Positions 35,400 to 48,500 of a DNA stretch of 64,000 nucleotides are shown here, piece by piece. Both the position numbers and the translations under genes were made by a program. Origin of the DNA: Diorhabda sublineata (taxonomy: Eukaryota > Arthropoda > Insecta > Coleoptera > Chrysomelidae); the NCBI RefSeq assembly GCF_026230105.1, contig NC_079483.1, positions 13,819,312 to 13,883,311 of the forward strand. Reading direction: 5' to 3'. The notes beneath the pieces were generated by a model that did not search any database, had not been told where the DNA came from, and saw nothing but the letters and a program-made list of their open reading frames with translations. Numbering within the stretch: position 1 is the first letter of the stretch; each line of letters starts with the position of its first letter.

Positions 35400-37545
35400 G
35401 TATATGTAGAATACAAAAAAAATATAAGAACTTTATGTGATAATGAGATAATTTTTTGTAAAGGATTATTTTGCAAAACCGTTTTTTTTTACGATTTAAA
35501 ACAGTAAAACTATTTTCATTCCAGCTATTTCTACTAATTTTTTTTATAAATCCGCCGTAAAATGGAACATTTTGAGACCAAGATCATTATAAAATCCATC
35601 CATTTTTCGATTTTCTAAAGCCAAAAAACCAGGTGAACCGTGAAAGTGTATAATTACCTAATTCTTATGTTCTGTTCCCAATGATTTTAAACAGTAAAGT
35701 TAATAGACGAAAAATAAAAATGATAAATTCACTTTATTTCCAAAACAATATTAACAAAATTGTCTTGTTCACGTATAGGAAATATTTAGGATAAATTAAA
35801 TTAAATTGACTAGTTTATGGTAACTATTTAAAAGACCAGATCCATTTAAAAACGATAAGAAAAATGCCTCATATAGTTGTAACGGCGAAGTGAGAGTATT
35901 TAAATTTGAAACAAAATAAAGGTGTTTCGTTTAGAAAACATAACTTTCATGTTGTTACAGAAGACTCGGTATGTTTGCTAATAATTTTGAAAAGTACATA
36001 TTAAATATAACTAATATTTTTTCTATACACAGTTCAATAACAGATACAGCGAACTTTACCACAGAATTTCATGAAAAGATTCATAATTTTGTAAATCAAC
36101 TAAATTGCCTTTTTCGAAATCCAGTACGTTGGCACTTAAAACGTGGTATCAAAGAGGAAATTCTGTTAAAACAAAAGTTGTTACAGTCTTAAATATTATA
36201 TTATCGTGGAAGTATCAACCCTTAAATCTATCAGTTGCAAAGGAAAACTTCCTTGTTGTATATGTCGATACCGGTGCGGAAAATAATGGTCCAGAACGTA
36301 ATCCACAATTCCTACGGGAATTTCGAGGCTGACCAGCATAGCCTTACGATGCTCACTTCCAGCCATCCTACATTATTTAACTGCCGCTAACTACTAAATC
36401 GTAAGGGCCCTTGAGGCCAATGCGATGTTAAAGATTGACCATAGAAACTATCTCATTCTGTCTACTTTGTTATCCATTATGAATGTGTTCTGGTCAAGAA
36501 AACTTTTCGATCGCTACTTTCTAAAAGGACTAAAATGTCTTTGTTAATTAGATCGTTCAATAATGATACCCTTCGTTGGATAAAAAATACGAATGCCATT
36601 AGTTTTCTACTATTGGAATCGGTGCCTGGTACAAAAGGAGTTAATGATTCGGTTATTTTATATACTACATAAAATTTAGACACCAGAAATCAATAATTTC
36701 AAAATTCTTGTTCTCGTTCTGTTCTGAATGATGCATTCGTGTATATTTATAGCAAATACATTAATGTTGCTCTAAGAAAATACTTGTTTTATACATAAAA
36801 TATTCTTTATTTGTTTATATCCACATGAAATTCATAGTAGATACCGAAATTTAAGTAGAAGGTACCGGATGGGTACGGATTATATTATATATTCAGGAAA
36901 AAAATTGTGATAAAAATGGCGTCAAGAAGCAGGAAATTATTTTCATAGTTTTAGGTCCACAGCTAGTGCATATTTAAAAAGAAAATTGAAAAACAAACTT
37001 TCTCACTATTAAATGACAATTTATATATGATAGTAAAAACAAATTTCACGCATTTTTCACTTTACAAGTTTTAGTCCATCTCTTTGTTATGCAAAAATGC
37101 CTGCGAGTCCGGTTCTGCCGATTTTTATAAAATTTATGTTTTTCGAAAGAGCTCTTGTGAAGCGATACAAAATATACCGATTCTAAGCAGTTTAATTAGC
37201 AACTTGAATGCTAGAGGGCGGTGTTACATATATTTTAGATATTGTGGTTTCTCTTGACAAATTTAAATCTAAGTTCGAAGCATAAAAGTTTAAATGGATC
37301 TTTTAAAAGTGAACTAAATTAACATAAAAATGAAGAAAACCACATGTTGATATCTTTTTTGTCCTGAAAAATCTTGAGAAACGTGTAAACGGCGAGAATT
37401 TTTCTTTAAACGTCTATTAGGCAGACTGAATATACTGTTCACACCACCACTACACCAACACTCACGATTATACTGTCTGTCGCGCGTTTTGATAACCAAA
37501 TTAGTCTTCATAGAGTAAATTGAAATCTAATGACTTGACTTACCT
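35400..37545. other. Stretch without recognisable genes
   Basis: Frames at 35971-36332 (plus) and 36477-36683 (minus) could not be linked to any family. The segment 37314-37511 (minus) is basic (TRDRQYNREC) and may be the upstream part of the Penelope-like remnant that follows, but without a diagnostic motif. Confidence 0.35.
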
Positions 37546-37549
37546 GGTT

Positions 37550-37970
37550 TATACTAAATTTTCCCACCAATAAGCCTCCCGAGAAAATTAATTCCAGCGG
37601 GAAAAACTCCTTAGCGGGAATCTTCACATTCATTCCTTGACTACTAAACTATAGAGTAGGCTGTAAGGAATAGGCCCTATTTAAGCTACTCTTAGATATA
37701 GCAATTTCAATGCTTTCAAATGCATCCAACAATTTATTATTGGACACATGTTTTAACAATAACAATATTTAGGTCATTATTGTGGTTTGCAGCGTGATCA
37801 GAAATACCTGAGCTATGTGCTCTTTAAACCAGACAATAACGGATCTCTTGGTTTGCTCAATATACTTTCCGTCAAAATCACCACAGCTAATTTCATATAT
37901 ACCGCTCTTTTCCAAATTTTATATTCTATCCTTAGTTTAGTCTATTAGGCAGGTTCGCTCATCGAAAATT
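37550..37970 (-). mobile_element. Penelope-like element, GIY-YIG endonuclease fragment
   Basis: The minus strand reads KSGIYEISCGDFDGKYIEQT, KRSVIVWFKEHIAQ, then HVSNNKLLDAFESIEIAISK and SSLN. GIYEI...KYI is the GIY-YIG nuclease signature (second half YIG changed to YIE) followed by the R..FKEH helix. This is a different Penelope-like lineage from the copies at 6, 12 and 15 kb, whose core reads NIIYQVPC..CDAVYVGQ. Stops and shifts make it inactive. Confidence 0.72.
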
Positions 37971-38549
37971 AGAAATTTATTCTGAATGGAAAGTTCTTAT
38001 ATTCGTTAAACAGCAATAGTTTAAACTGTCTTCAATAATCTTATTTTGCCGCTAGATGGCGTTATCCAAATGTAAAACTAAAATTACTAACAATGAGAAT
38101 AAACCATTCAAATAAACCAAATCTAACATGTATCAACTTATATAAATTAATAGCGTCCTAAGTATCCAAAATGCCCATAATTTTCTACATATGAAATCTG
38201 TCACTGACAGATGGATAGGATAACTGTTTTTGTCATTGAAATACTTCTTATTGTCGGTCGTATTCAATATAATCATATCATCTTTTGTCAGGGGTCTATT
38301 GTTACAAATGAGGTCTTTATTTGGCTTCACAAAAAACATCTAAGCAAGTTAGGTCTGGAAATCTAGTTGGCCTAATCAATAAACTTCCATGTCCTATCCT
38401 CCTATGTTTAATCTCAAAAATGTCGAACACATATGGAATAATGTATCAGGTAAGAACATATCCCGACGAATGGCTAAGGGTATGTCTCCTAAAAGAAATG
38501 ACTACCGAAGTTGAATTTCTGCATCCAGCAGGGATTCGTTTTGGATCAG

Positions 38550-38780
38550 TAAAGTAATGGGTGGATAGAATGGAAGTTTATTTTTTACGCATACAAAATC
38601 CCCAGACCCAACTTGCTTACATTTTTATTTGTGAAGCCGTTTTTAACAATAGACCGACGACAAGAGATGACATGATTAAAAGAATACGACAGGAAATACG
38701 AAGGTGGACGCTTAGGACGCCAGTAATCTGAAAGTTATCTAATTTGTTAATTGTTGGATTTGTTATATGGTTTATTTAAT
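38550..38780 (+). mobile_element. IS630/Tc1-mariner-like 3' end (second copy)
   Basis: The plus strand shows NPQTQLAYIFI-like decayed catalytic sequence, RDDMIKRIRQEIRRW and LRTPVI, then the non-coding tail AAGTTATCTAATTTGTTAAT..GGATTTGTTATATGGTTTA. That tail is almost the same as the one after the fragment at 29.64-30.14 kb, which places both in one family. Confidence 0.6.
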
Positions 38781-39685
38781 GTTAGCTTTACATTTAGATA
38801 ACGCCATCCAGTAGCAATATTAAGAAAAGTTTAATTCAAAATATGGTAAATCACGAAATGACACATACAATTTTTATTTATTTATTTTTTTTTTCAATAA
38901 TGATACTTATTTGATAATGTTTTCGATTCACTTGTGTAATTATTAACAAAACTGTTTCAGTCTGGTTAGAAAAATTTTAAATATGATATCCCTTATTTAT
39001 GTGTGAATAGAATATGGAGCACCTCGAGTTTTTCACTACGCCTGCTGTTAGATCAGCTGAGAATCAGCAAATGAAAATTCGCCTCCAAAGAGATGCACAG
39101 AACGAGTCGAAAATGAGCCCTCGGGAAGAACACACCTTGTAGTCTTTACATCATGGGTTAGATTAACGACTCACAAGTGGCGTTACAAATTTTATCAATC
39201 AAGACATTAGGGAATGTTTTATTCATAAGAAAAATAAAACTATTCTGTTGGAAAACAAGACTGTGGCCTCTAAATCACCTAGTTTCCGTGGAAGTTCACT
39301 TTATTGCACAGTGGTAGACCAAACCATGAGTCCTGTAAACGAGGATAATAATGTTGCGTCAATGTCTCCTAAAAGTAATAACATGGAAATTTAGACTTCC
39401 TCATATAAAGAGCTCCAATTACTCATTAATATAATAGTATGGAGATTCAGAAATATTGTTTTTTATTGTAAGGCAAACATTAACAAATAGAAACATTACA
39501 TCGAATCCTTATATACAAAAATAGGCATAATTTGAAAAATAAATAAAAACAGTCCACAAGCAGTTAAAAACATTGGAACCAAAATAAGTTGTCTAGAAAA
39601 AAAACCGAAAATTAGTTCAAATAGCGAATTTGAAGTTTTCCTGAAAGATATGGACAAACTAATACAATACAATACAACAATACAA
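38781..39685. other. Gene-free stretch
   Basis: AT-rich, with no feature supported on either strand. Confidence 0.4.
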
Positions 39686-39795
39686 TCTTCTATTTTTTGT
39701 AGTCTTGTGGGATTAACACCGGCCAAACAAATAGTTTTTGTTAGAAATTTCGAATTAAATAGAATTACAGAAAATAAATGGAATAAAGGATGCTT
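39686..39795 (-). pseudogene. Stray duplicate of the last WDR19 exon and its intron border
   Basis: The minus strand reads AGVNPTRLQKIED, the same peptide as in the true final WDR19 exon (ASVNPTRLQKIED at about 41680-41720). The flanking sequence TTTTTGTTAGAAATTT...ACAGAAAATAAA (39731-39780) matches the intron just upstream of that exon (41765-41810). About 40 bp including the CPMC cysteines and the splice acceptor are missing in this copy. It is a partial duplicate 2 kb downstream of the gene and cannot function as an exon. Confidence 0.8.
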
Positions 39796-41649
39796 CTAGT
39801 AAAAGAAATATGGTAAAAGAGTTTACTTAGTTGGTTGGGTTTGAGGTAAGGTAGGTAGGTAGGTAGTTTACCAAAATGTAACAATTCCAAAGATTGTTCT
39901 TAATATTCACGTTAACTAGCAAATTCTGCCTTGAAACTATAAGATTCTGCACAAGTCATGTAAATAATATTTATGATCCTAGTTACTGCGAGCAGTCAGA
40001 ATACTCAGTTTATTAAGTAACATAGTCATAGAAATATATTCAAAATAAAGTTTAATAATACCGAAAGTTAGCATAGAGCAAAAGTGAAAAATTGCCTCGA
40101 GAAATTACATTCAATTAATTACAAAGACAAAATATTATGTCATAAATAGAGAGAACAACTGAGAATAAAGTTATAACACCAATTAAAATATGCCACCAGC
40201 GTTTTATTTACTGCTCAAGAGGAACAACAAAGAAATAAATTGTAATAGAATGCGTATGTGATAAAGTAAATGAATAATTCTATATTATTCACGAGTGTAA
40301 ATAATAATAACTCATTATACGCGAATACGATACTCTATCCTCGAATATTTTTTTAAATCTAACAAATATTTCATATAATATATTTACATACTAAAATAGA
40401 ACAATTCTTTACATAATTGGAACACTGGTTCGGTATAATTAATAGAGTGAGGAACCTCATAATGTTAAATAAAGATTATGTATGTGAACTAAATTTATTA
40501 TAGAGGTTAAGGTATCAACATTAGTTTTTAAAATAAAATAATGATATATAACCATCAATTAATATTGCATCATACATTGTCAATTTTGTAACCTTATAAT
40601 TATATAAAAAAAGATTAAATTAAGACAGTATACTCTCAGTGTATTACAAAGAACAGACATCGTCGAAGAACATAATAAAAAAAAAGGTTGAGTTACGCAC
40701 AATGGGTAAAAAAAAAATTCGAAAGTTTAAGCAGTGACCGGAAAAGTCAAACAGAGTTATGGAAAATGAATAAAGAAAACACGAAAGTGTATATAGGGTT
40801 CTAAAGGGTTAATAATTAAAAAAAAACAAATAGAATTCCTGGAGTGTGCAGAAGACTCAAAGTTAAAGTTCCAGGACGAGTCATCAAAGTGAAACAGATT
40901 CTGGAATGCATAGTGAAAGTCATTTTTGGACTGATCTGTTGACTGTAAATATAATTTTTTCTTAGATCGTCATAATAGTTAAAATAGTGTAATTAGACAT
41001 AGGTGGGATATAATTTTTTCTTTAATTTAATTTTAAAATTGTCGCTATATAAGGTGAACCCATTTCTATAACCATTTAAATAATGTTCACATATTTGTCC
41101 AAATTTAATGCAATTTTTCATTATCTGTGATTAATACCACATCACAAATAAAGACAATTTATAATAAGTTCTTTAATATTTGATTTGGATCATTATTTTC
41201 AATCAACATAACTATTTAGGATAATTAATAAAAATTTTATTATTATAAAGTTTTACGCATTATTATAAAAGCCCATGAATAGAAAGAGTGTTTCAATGTT
41301 TCAAGTAAACGTAAACTTTATCAATTTTTTGGCGTTATAAAAAAACCAGTCTCATTATTGTCTTCTTCCAACCCCATACAGCACAGAAAATCGGTTTGGG
41401 GTTCTCATCCTTGCAGAATCATGATGCAGCTTAGTATCGCAGCTTATGGGATTCCTTCGCATTAACATTATCTGGTCTTGTTCATCAGTTTAGTTTGTTA
41501 TGTAAAAAAATAGTATGGATAAATAGCTATAAATTATAATGATCCATAAATTATGAGCTCCAACCTCTAAATAATTCTCTACTTGATATGATACTGAATT
41601 CATTCAATCATAATTTGAAAGGTAAAATGTGCATTGGCTATCAAGAACA
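39796..41649. other. WDR19 downstream region with a (GGTA)n repeat
   Basis: A (GGTA/TAGG)n tract lies at 39844-39866. On the minus strand an AATAAA candidate occurs at 41237-41242, about 410 bp after the WDR19 stop, and may be its polyadenylation signal. The rest is AT-rich and gene-free. Confidence 0.4.
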
Positions 41650-44600
41650 TTATTCTAAGTTCAGATAGGGTTTCAAATCTTCTATTTTCTGTAGTCTTGT
41701 AGGATTTACACTGGCCGAACACATTGGACATTTTGCGTCCGTGTCAATAAGTCTGAAAAGAAAATAATTTTTGTTAGAAATTTTGAGTTCAATAGTTTCA
41801 CAGAAAATAAAAGGATGTTTTTCTTAGTTGCTTTTGTTTGTGGTGAATAATTTGTAACAAATTTAAATTTAAATCTTTTACAGTATCCAGAGAACTAAGA
41901 TGTAAACTCGCAACATATAGTGTCGAACAAGTGATGTCATTCAAATATCTGGGAGTGAACGTAACAAATAATAGAAATCTAAAGAATGAAGTGAAAGCTC
42001 AAACAACAATGACGTTATTAATATCGAAAAACGTACCAATATTGTTTATTATGCCTCTACTTAATATTATCCTATTCTCAACTGAAAATATTTCATTTCT
42101 ATATTAGATACTATGCATACATACCAAAATGAACAAAACTTACTGACTGAATTCATTGAGTATTGCTGGAAAATCACATTCTGGACAAGCAGTTAGGTCT
42201 GCCTTTATTATATGACGTCCCTAAAATATTTTCAAAGATAAATTAACAAAGCAAAATTATCAAATGACGTTGAAGCAATTTATAGAATGTTGTGTTATAT
42301 AAATATAAATCGTTATATTAATCAACCTACAGATTATAGCATATATAAATTTAGGTATTACTCACTGTCGCAATGCAAAATGGAATATTGTTTTTACAAC
42401 TATGGCATGTGGTTTCTGTTTCAGGTAACATATTCTCACAATATGGGCAAGGAGTAAGAGGTTCATTTGGATCCATTACTGTTTCGCCATCTTTATTCCC
42501 TTTCGATGGCTTCCTTATTACCGCCTCAATTTTTTTACTATACTTTGGATCTATATTTTTTCGATACTCAGGATTCATTAATGTCGTTGCGTATTTATAT
42601 GCCACTTGTCTCAGATTAGCTCGATGGCATTCAATAACAGTAGAAGTTAATATCGGTACAACATCTACAAACAAAAATATTGAAGACATCAAGCTCAATT
42701 TCAAATACAAAATTCATTATTTTCTTTTGTTATAACAATATTATATTTTTAAAACAAAACATTTTGGATAATTTTCTACGACTTTCGACGTAGATTAAAC
42801 CATCAGCAGCGTGCCGATCAACTCGCTTCATCTTTTGGTGATGAAGCACCATCTCGGGCCACCGTGTTATTGATATTGCAAGATCGTCATGTGACATATT
42901 GCATGAACATTTGGCTGTCAAAAAAATTTGATCGCATTGGATACCTCTCAATTTGACAATCGCTCAAAAAAAGGTCGTGTAGTGACAGGCGACGTTTCAT
43001 GAAACTATTCATATCAGCCCGAAACTAAACGTCTTTCAAAACGAGCTAAATCCAACCAAAGGTTTCAACGAATAAAGCACTTGGAAACAAATAGTCGCCT
43101 GTTTTTTTTTTCCGAATAACTAGACATGTCGTTCCATTAGAGCTACCTAGAACGGTCAATTCTGAACGGTATATCAGCATTTGTTTGTTATAAATGTTCG
43201 AAAAAATCAGAGAAAACAATCGCATAAGAATTAAAAGTCATCACGACAGTGAGAGCTCGCACACATCAGTTCAAACAAAACGTTTTTGAATAGTCAAAAC
43301 ATCAAATTGATGGGTCATAGCCATAGAATTTCCAGAAATACTTTCTTAACAAGTACGCTAAGAGATTTATTATAAATAATGAGTGTAGAGTGAAGCTGCA
43401 TGCAACTGATTTTGAGTGACTTATCATCTGGCCCATTAGCTTCAACATAAAGTCCAGCAGGGTGCTACAGCAAAAAGCAGAAGTGGAATTTAATAAATCT
43501 GTGATATATTTAGGGCAGATAAGTCCAGATACAGCGGACGAAAAATTTTGTAAACACGTAGCAATATAATTTCGTCAAAACCCCGATGAAGGTTTTTATT
43601 GTGTTAAGTCTAATAAATCCTAATATTATTTGTCATTTGATTGATATTAATTTAATTTGAAAAAAAGAATTTTTTCTCAAAGAGTTTGAGGTTTCAAATT
43701 TTCATACATAGATGTGAGGGAAGCTTCTGTCACTATATATAGAAACAATAGTGGAATAATTATAAGAAATGGAAATACCAACAACACTAGTGACAGTAAT
43801 AAAAAGTAGGTACATAAAAAACAAGATTAGAAACATTTGTGTTGAAGCAAGGAGAAACTAGTAAATATATGGAATATAGGGGCTGGAAAACGAAAATATA
43901 AATAAAACAGTTATGATAATGAACAAAAAACAAACATAATCATAAAAGTAATGAAAATCAAATGCAAATTATTATTTAGGCATAACATCACGGGAAAATA
44001 ATAAATATGAAAATGCTGAATGAAGCAATTGGAATGAAAAATGATAGGCACAACGAAATGTAATAGAAATGAACAAATCGGGAAAATGACAAACATCAAT
44101 AATCAATAGAATAAAAAAGAAACAGTTAAATTGCTATGACATATAATGGAATTAAGTACATAAAGAATAGCCAGAGAAATAATAAAAATTGACTAGATAA
44201 AGGCAAAGGAACAAGAGCAAAGTGAAAACAAATGGCAGGGACAAAAAATCATTTAAAGAATCGATAAAAGAGGTCACGAAATCCCAAGCCTTCGACCGAA
44301 AAGGCATAAGCATAAGACAAGAAACTTTAAATTTTCAGTTATTTGAAGTTGTACTTGTCAATGCTAACACATTATGTCATATACAGAGGTTAATGGAGAA
44401 ACAGATCAGATTTCTTCAATCATAAGCATTTGAAATCTCAAATGAGACTATGTACTTATCAATCCTAAATAATGGCTTGATCGTACTAAATGCAAAATCG
44501 TTGAATCAAGATTCAACATAAGCAAAATGTGACGAACGAAAAAATACTGTAAACGATTCAACACTTTCAATCGATAGTTGCGCATACAAATGAGTTCGTG

Positions 44601-45508
44601 AAAACTTACAGGTGATGCTCATCCCCATTCCAACCGGAAGTTGTTGTACATTTTTTGGTATGCTTCAAATTCTTTGTACTTTTCAATATTGTAATTAAAT
44701 TCAAAAATATAGATATTGGACAAAAGCACATTTACTTACGTGATGGAAATTTTGATATATTATCTGCGACTCTTATTAACATTCTAGCTGCGTTTAAGTG
44801 TTGTCCTCGTTTAACGTGTAATTTGACCAGTATGTAACTGTGCAAAAGCATCAAATTCGTGTACATTTCAAAAGGTATTCTAATATGGTTCTCCTTTAGT
44901 TCTTGACACATAGCAAATAAAATATCGTGAGCGTTTCTGTAGTTTCCATTAATCTGTTCTTCATTGGCTATAATGACCGCCGATTTTGAAGCCTCTTTGA
45001 ATTGTTTTCTGGCCATATATAATCTAAAAAAAGTACAATCGAATTTCCAACCGGATCCGAAAACAAATATAGGAAAAACTTATTTTCGAAATTAGGACTC
45101 CACATATATTATAGTATCAATACGCATGCGTACACATTTGCGCACAAACAAACACACATGTATGCGCACACATATCACTGTTGACGAAATATATTTTTTA
45201 TTATACTTATCTGAAAACACCTTCTTCTCATTTGTTTTTATGAAGACGTAAATGTGGCATTTTCAGATCAGCGCACGAAAAAATTTTTCTCGATCTCCGT
45301 TTTTTTTCCGTGCGCTAAGTAAAAAATATCTGGATTTTCTTCTGAGTATATTTTTAGAACTAACGTGAATTAAACTGACAGAAAATAAATTAATACCGAT
45401 AATAAATATATCGTTGCTATGGAAAAAATGTTAATCATATTTGGTACCATTACGATATAATTACTTTAAAAATAAAATGTTTTAAGTTTAATTTTTATCC
45501 TTTTTTGC

Positions 45509-45545
<37 letters not shown>

Positions 45546-48500
45546 TGGAGACGATTCCAAAGAGAATCCAGAATCCAGGTAGGATTTTTTCTGGCTAATT
45601 AGTCTAGTGAAGATGCGGCTAGAGTCGATCAGTTGGTTACGAGTCCTTGGGTCGGACAATTATGAAGGTCCCGTTCAGTAGTGAGGTGAATCGATTATCA
45701 GTTAAAAAGGCGATCGACAAGGTCCTTTGTCGTATTGGTGGGAGTTTTAGATTGTGAATGGTGTGATCGTAAACTCAGCTCCACTTAAGAACTATCATTA
45801 TAACAAATAGTATAAAATCATTACTTGTGTTAATTAATATGAAATCTGTTAAAATAAGATAAAAGGAATTACCTGAATAGATATTTGGGATCCTTAGGAA
45901 TGCCATCTGATTCGCCTAATAAAAATTCGATTAGAGAACTAGCTAATGAATTGTCATTAGAAGACGCGACTACATCGATTGCCGTAGTTATAGCTTCTTT
46001 TTCTTTAGTATTTGATCTTGCTGCTCTCAGTAGTAGTTTCATTGCCTGAAACATTTATTTATCAAGGAAATCTACTATCAGACAGTCTAAGGTACATATG
46101 TAACAAAAATAAATGTGTAATAATATTATTATAAAAAATATTACACCAGAGATATGACTGAATGCCAATTAAATTTAAGAGCAAATGCTTTACCAACATC
46201 AAAAATGAAATTTTATGCACTAACTGGCAACTCTAAATTCAGTACACGAATTTAGTTTTTTATATATTTTGTTATATATTTAGTAACAAAATAGACAGAA
46301 AAATGCAAATGCTTCTTTATTTGTCCTATATTTGGCCAAGAAACCAAACTGTTCTTCACTGAATATTATATGTGTATGTGATCCACAAAAAAGTCCTGAT
46401 AGAATGTATCAATCCTTTTAGGGTAGTAATGTCTTTATACACATAAATACGTTATTGACCACCATATATCAAAGAAAAAATCTACTTTCTAATTACTATA
46501 CTTTACCTTATGATAATCTTTAGCGTGGAACCAATATTTTCCGGCTAATAAAAAGTTCTGTTCATTTTCAAAATGTGATGCTACGCTTACAAAATCTTGC
46601 GGTTTTATGTCATCTTCAGAAAATGTATCCAACAAAATTTTTCCATAGAGTGCCATTTTGTCGTGCTTTTTCGCCAAATCGAAAGCTTCGTCAACACATT
46701 TTGAAATGATGAGGAATTTTATAGCGGATGCCGTGTCGTTTAATCCTAAACCAAATTAGTATAGAATTAGAAAGAGAAATACTTTATTGTCAAAAAATGT
46801 GTAGACAAAAGCTTGTAAAAACTAAAAAATAACTAAATAAATATAAAACATATAAAATAAAATTTCAATACACAGAAGGAAACCATAAAGAGGGACAAAA
46901 TTATAGGTAATAATTAGTATATAAGTCAATAGCAAAAATTAAACCAGTATGCAGCATGCCCGGAATTAAACATTATTATTAGAAAAGAAGTCGTTTATGG
47001 AGTGAAAGGCATACACATAAACTTGCCAAAGTACTTTCTTGAGCAAAATCGCTTCTTCTTCTTCTTCTATTACAGAAAGAGAATTAATATATAAATAAAC
47101 ATATAGCAATAGCAAACCGTATGAACCATAGAAATGAAATTGAAATTATATTGACTACTGGAGTATTATATTTTTTTCACTATCGCTAACCAGAGTAAGT
47201 GAAGCGTACCACGATAAAGAATTGGCGTTCGATGCAACCCAATACCTGAACTTTGGCGTCAAACCGACGCGAGGAAAGAGTGTTACAATATCTCGAGAAA
47301 TTCGATCCATGGAAAATCTATTGTAAGTTGTTATTGGGGCCAGGGGATGGAACATTAAATGGTGGTGATAAGTTAATTTCAAATAAATTATTATTTTGTC
47401 GAATTTAAGCTTGTATTTTTTTACTGTGATTTTAACACTTTTTCATTGTTTATAATTTCTTTTAGTTTGTTATTTTTTCTTTGCCAAAAAAATAACTCAA
47501 TAAACAACACAAACCACTCATTATAAAACTGAGACCATCGGCTTTAAGACGCTAAAATCGAGAAGAAACGGAAGCTACAGAATTTTGCTAGAGACTTTTG
47601 ACAGCGAGCGTGCGACTTGATTCGACCTTTTGGCTCACAAGTGTACTTAAGAATAGTAAATGAACTCCAACAATGCTGTCCCAAAACTGTGCATGGTATT
47701 CAATAAACAATCTGAAACAGCATAGTCACACAAGGAATTGGTCTAGGAAGGATGGCTGTAGTAAATCAAATAAGTGAAATTTCAATTTATAATAAGATAA
47801 CTAAATTACCTAAGAAAAACTTTGCTACCATTTTAGCCCCTTCCATACTTTTTGTTTCTTGCACTAACTCCACTGCTATTTCGGGATTGTTCAAATGATC
47901 TAATTGCAACCTAAAATACAATATAGTTTTAGTCTTATACATAATACAGTATATATTCAAAGTCAACAATTATCCTAACGAACTTAACGGGTCAGTTACA
48001 AGACCCACTTGAAATTAGGACGCACAAAAAACATGTAATTAAAAAATATATTTAGGCAATTTGAAATCGCTTTCATGTAAAATAGATCATATAATATTAA
48101 AAATATAGTTATGCAGAGTATTTGAATGAAAATTATACAACCAATCACTCTATTGTACTGAGGGAATACCCTGTATATTTTTGCATTTTTGATCCTATGG
48201 GAGTTAATGATAATGTCAAATTAAAGTGCTATTTTCATATTAGAAAAATTAGTGATAGAAAAGTCGTGGTTTGAATTTCACAAGTATTTAGTACAAATGC
48301 AATGAAAATAGTATATATAATCAACGATTAGTTGAGAATGAGTCTTGTAAGTTCCAGTTGTAGCACCCCTTATGTTACACAAACTGCAACCAATGCTATA
48401 CGAAATGAAATTAGTCCACTAAATCTGGTCCTAGACATTCAAGAATGTTGCTTAGAAACTGAGCCACATACAAAGGTTGACTGAATAGACCTAACAAATA

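Noticed and set aside
42373..42735. 120-codon plus-strand frame
   Set aside because: Antisense shadow of WDR19 exon 18, which is supported by homology and splice sites.
45600..45680. A tRNA gene
   Set aside because: Only loose A and B box words; no cloverleaf arms could be paired.
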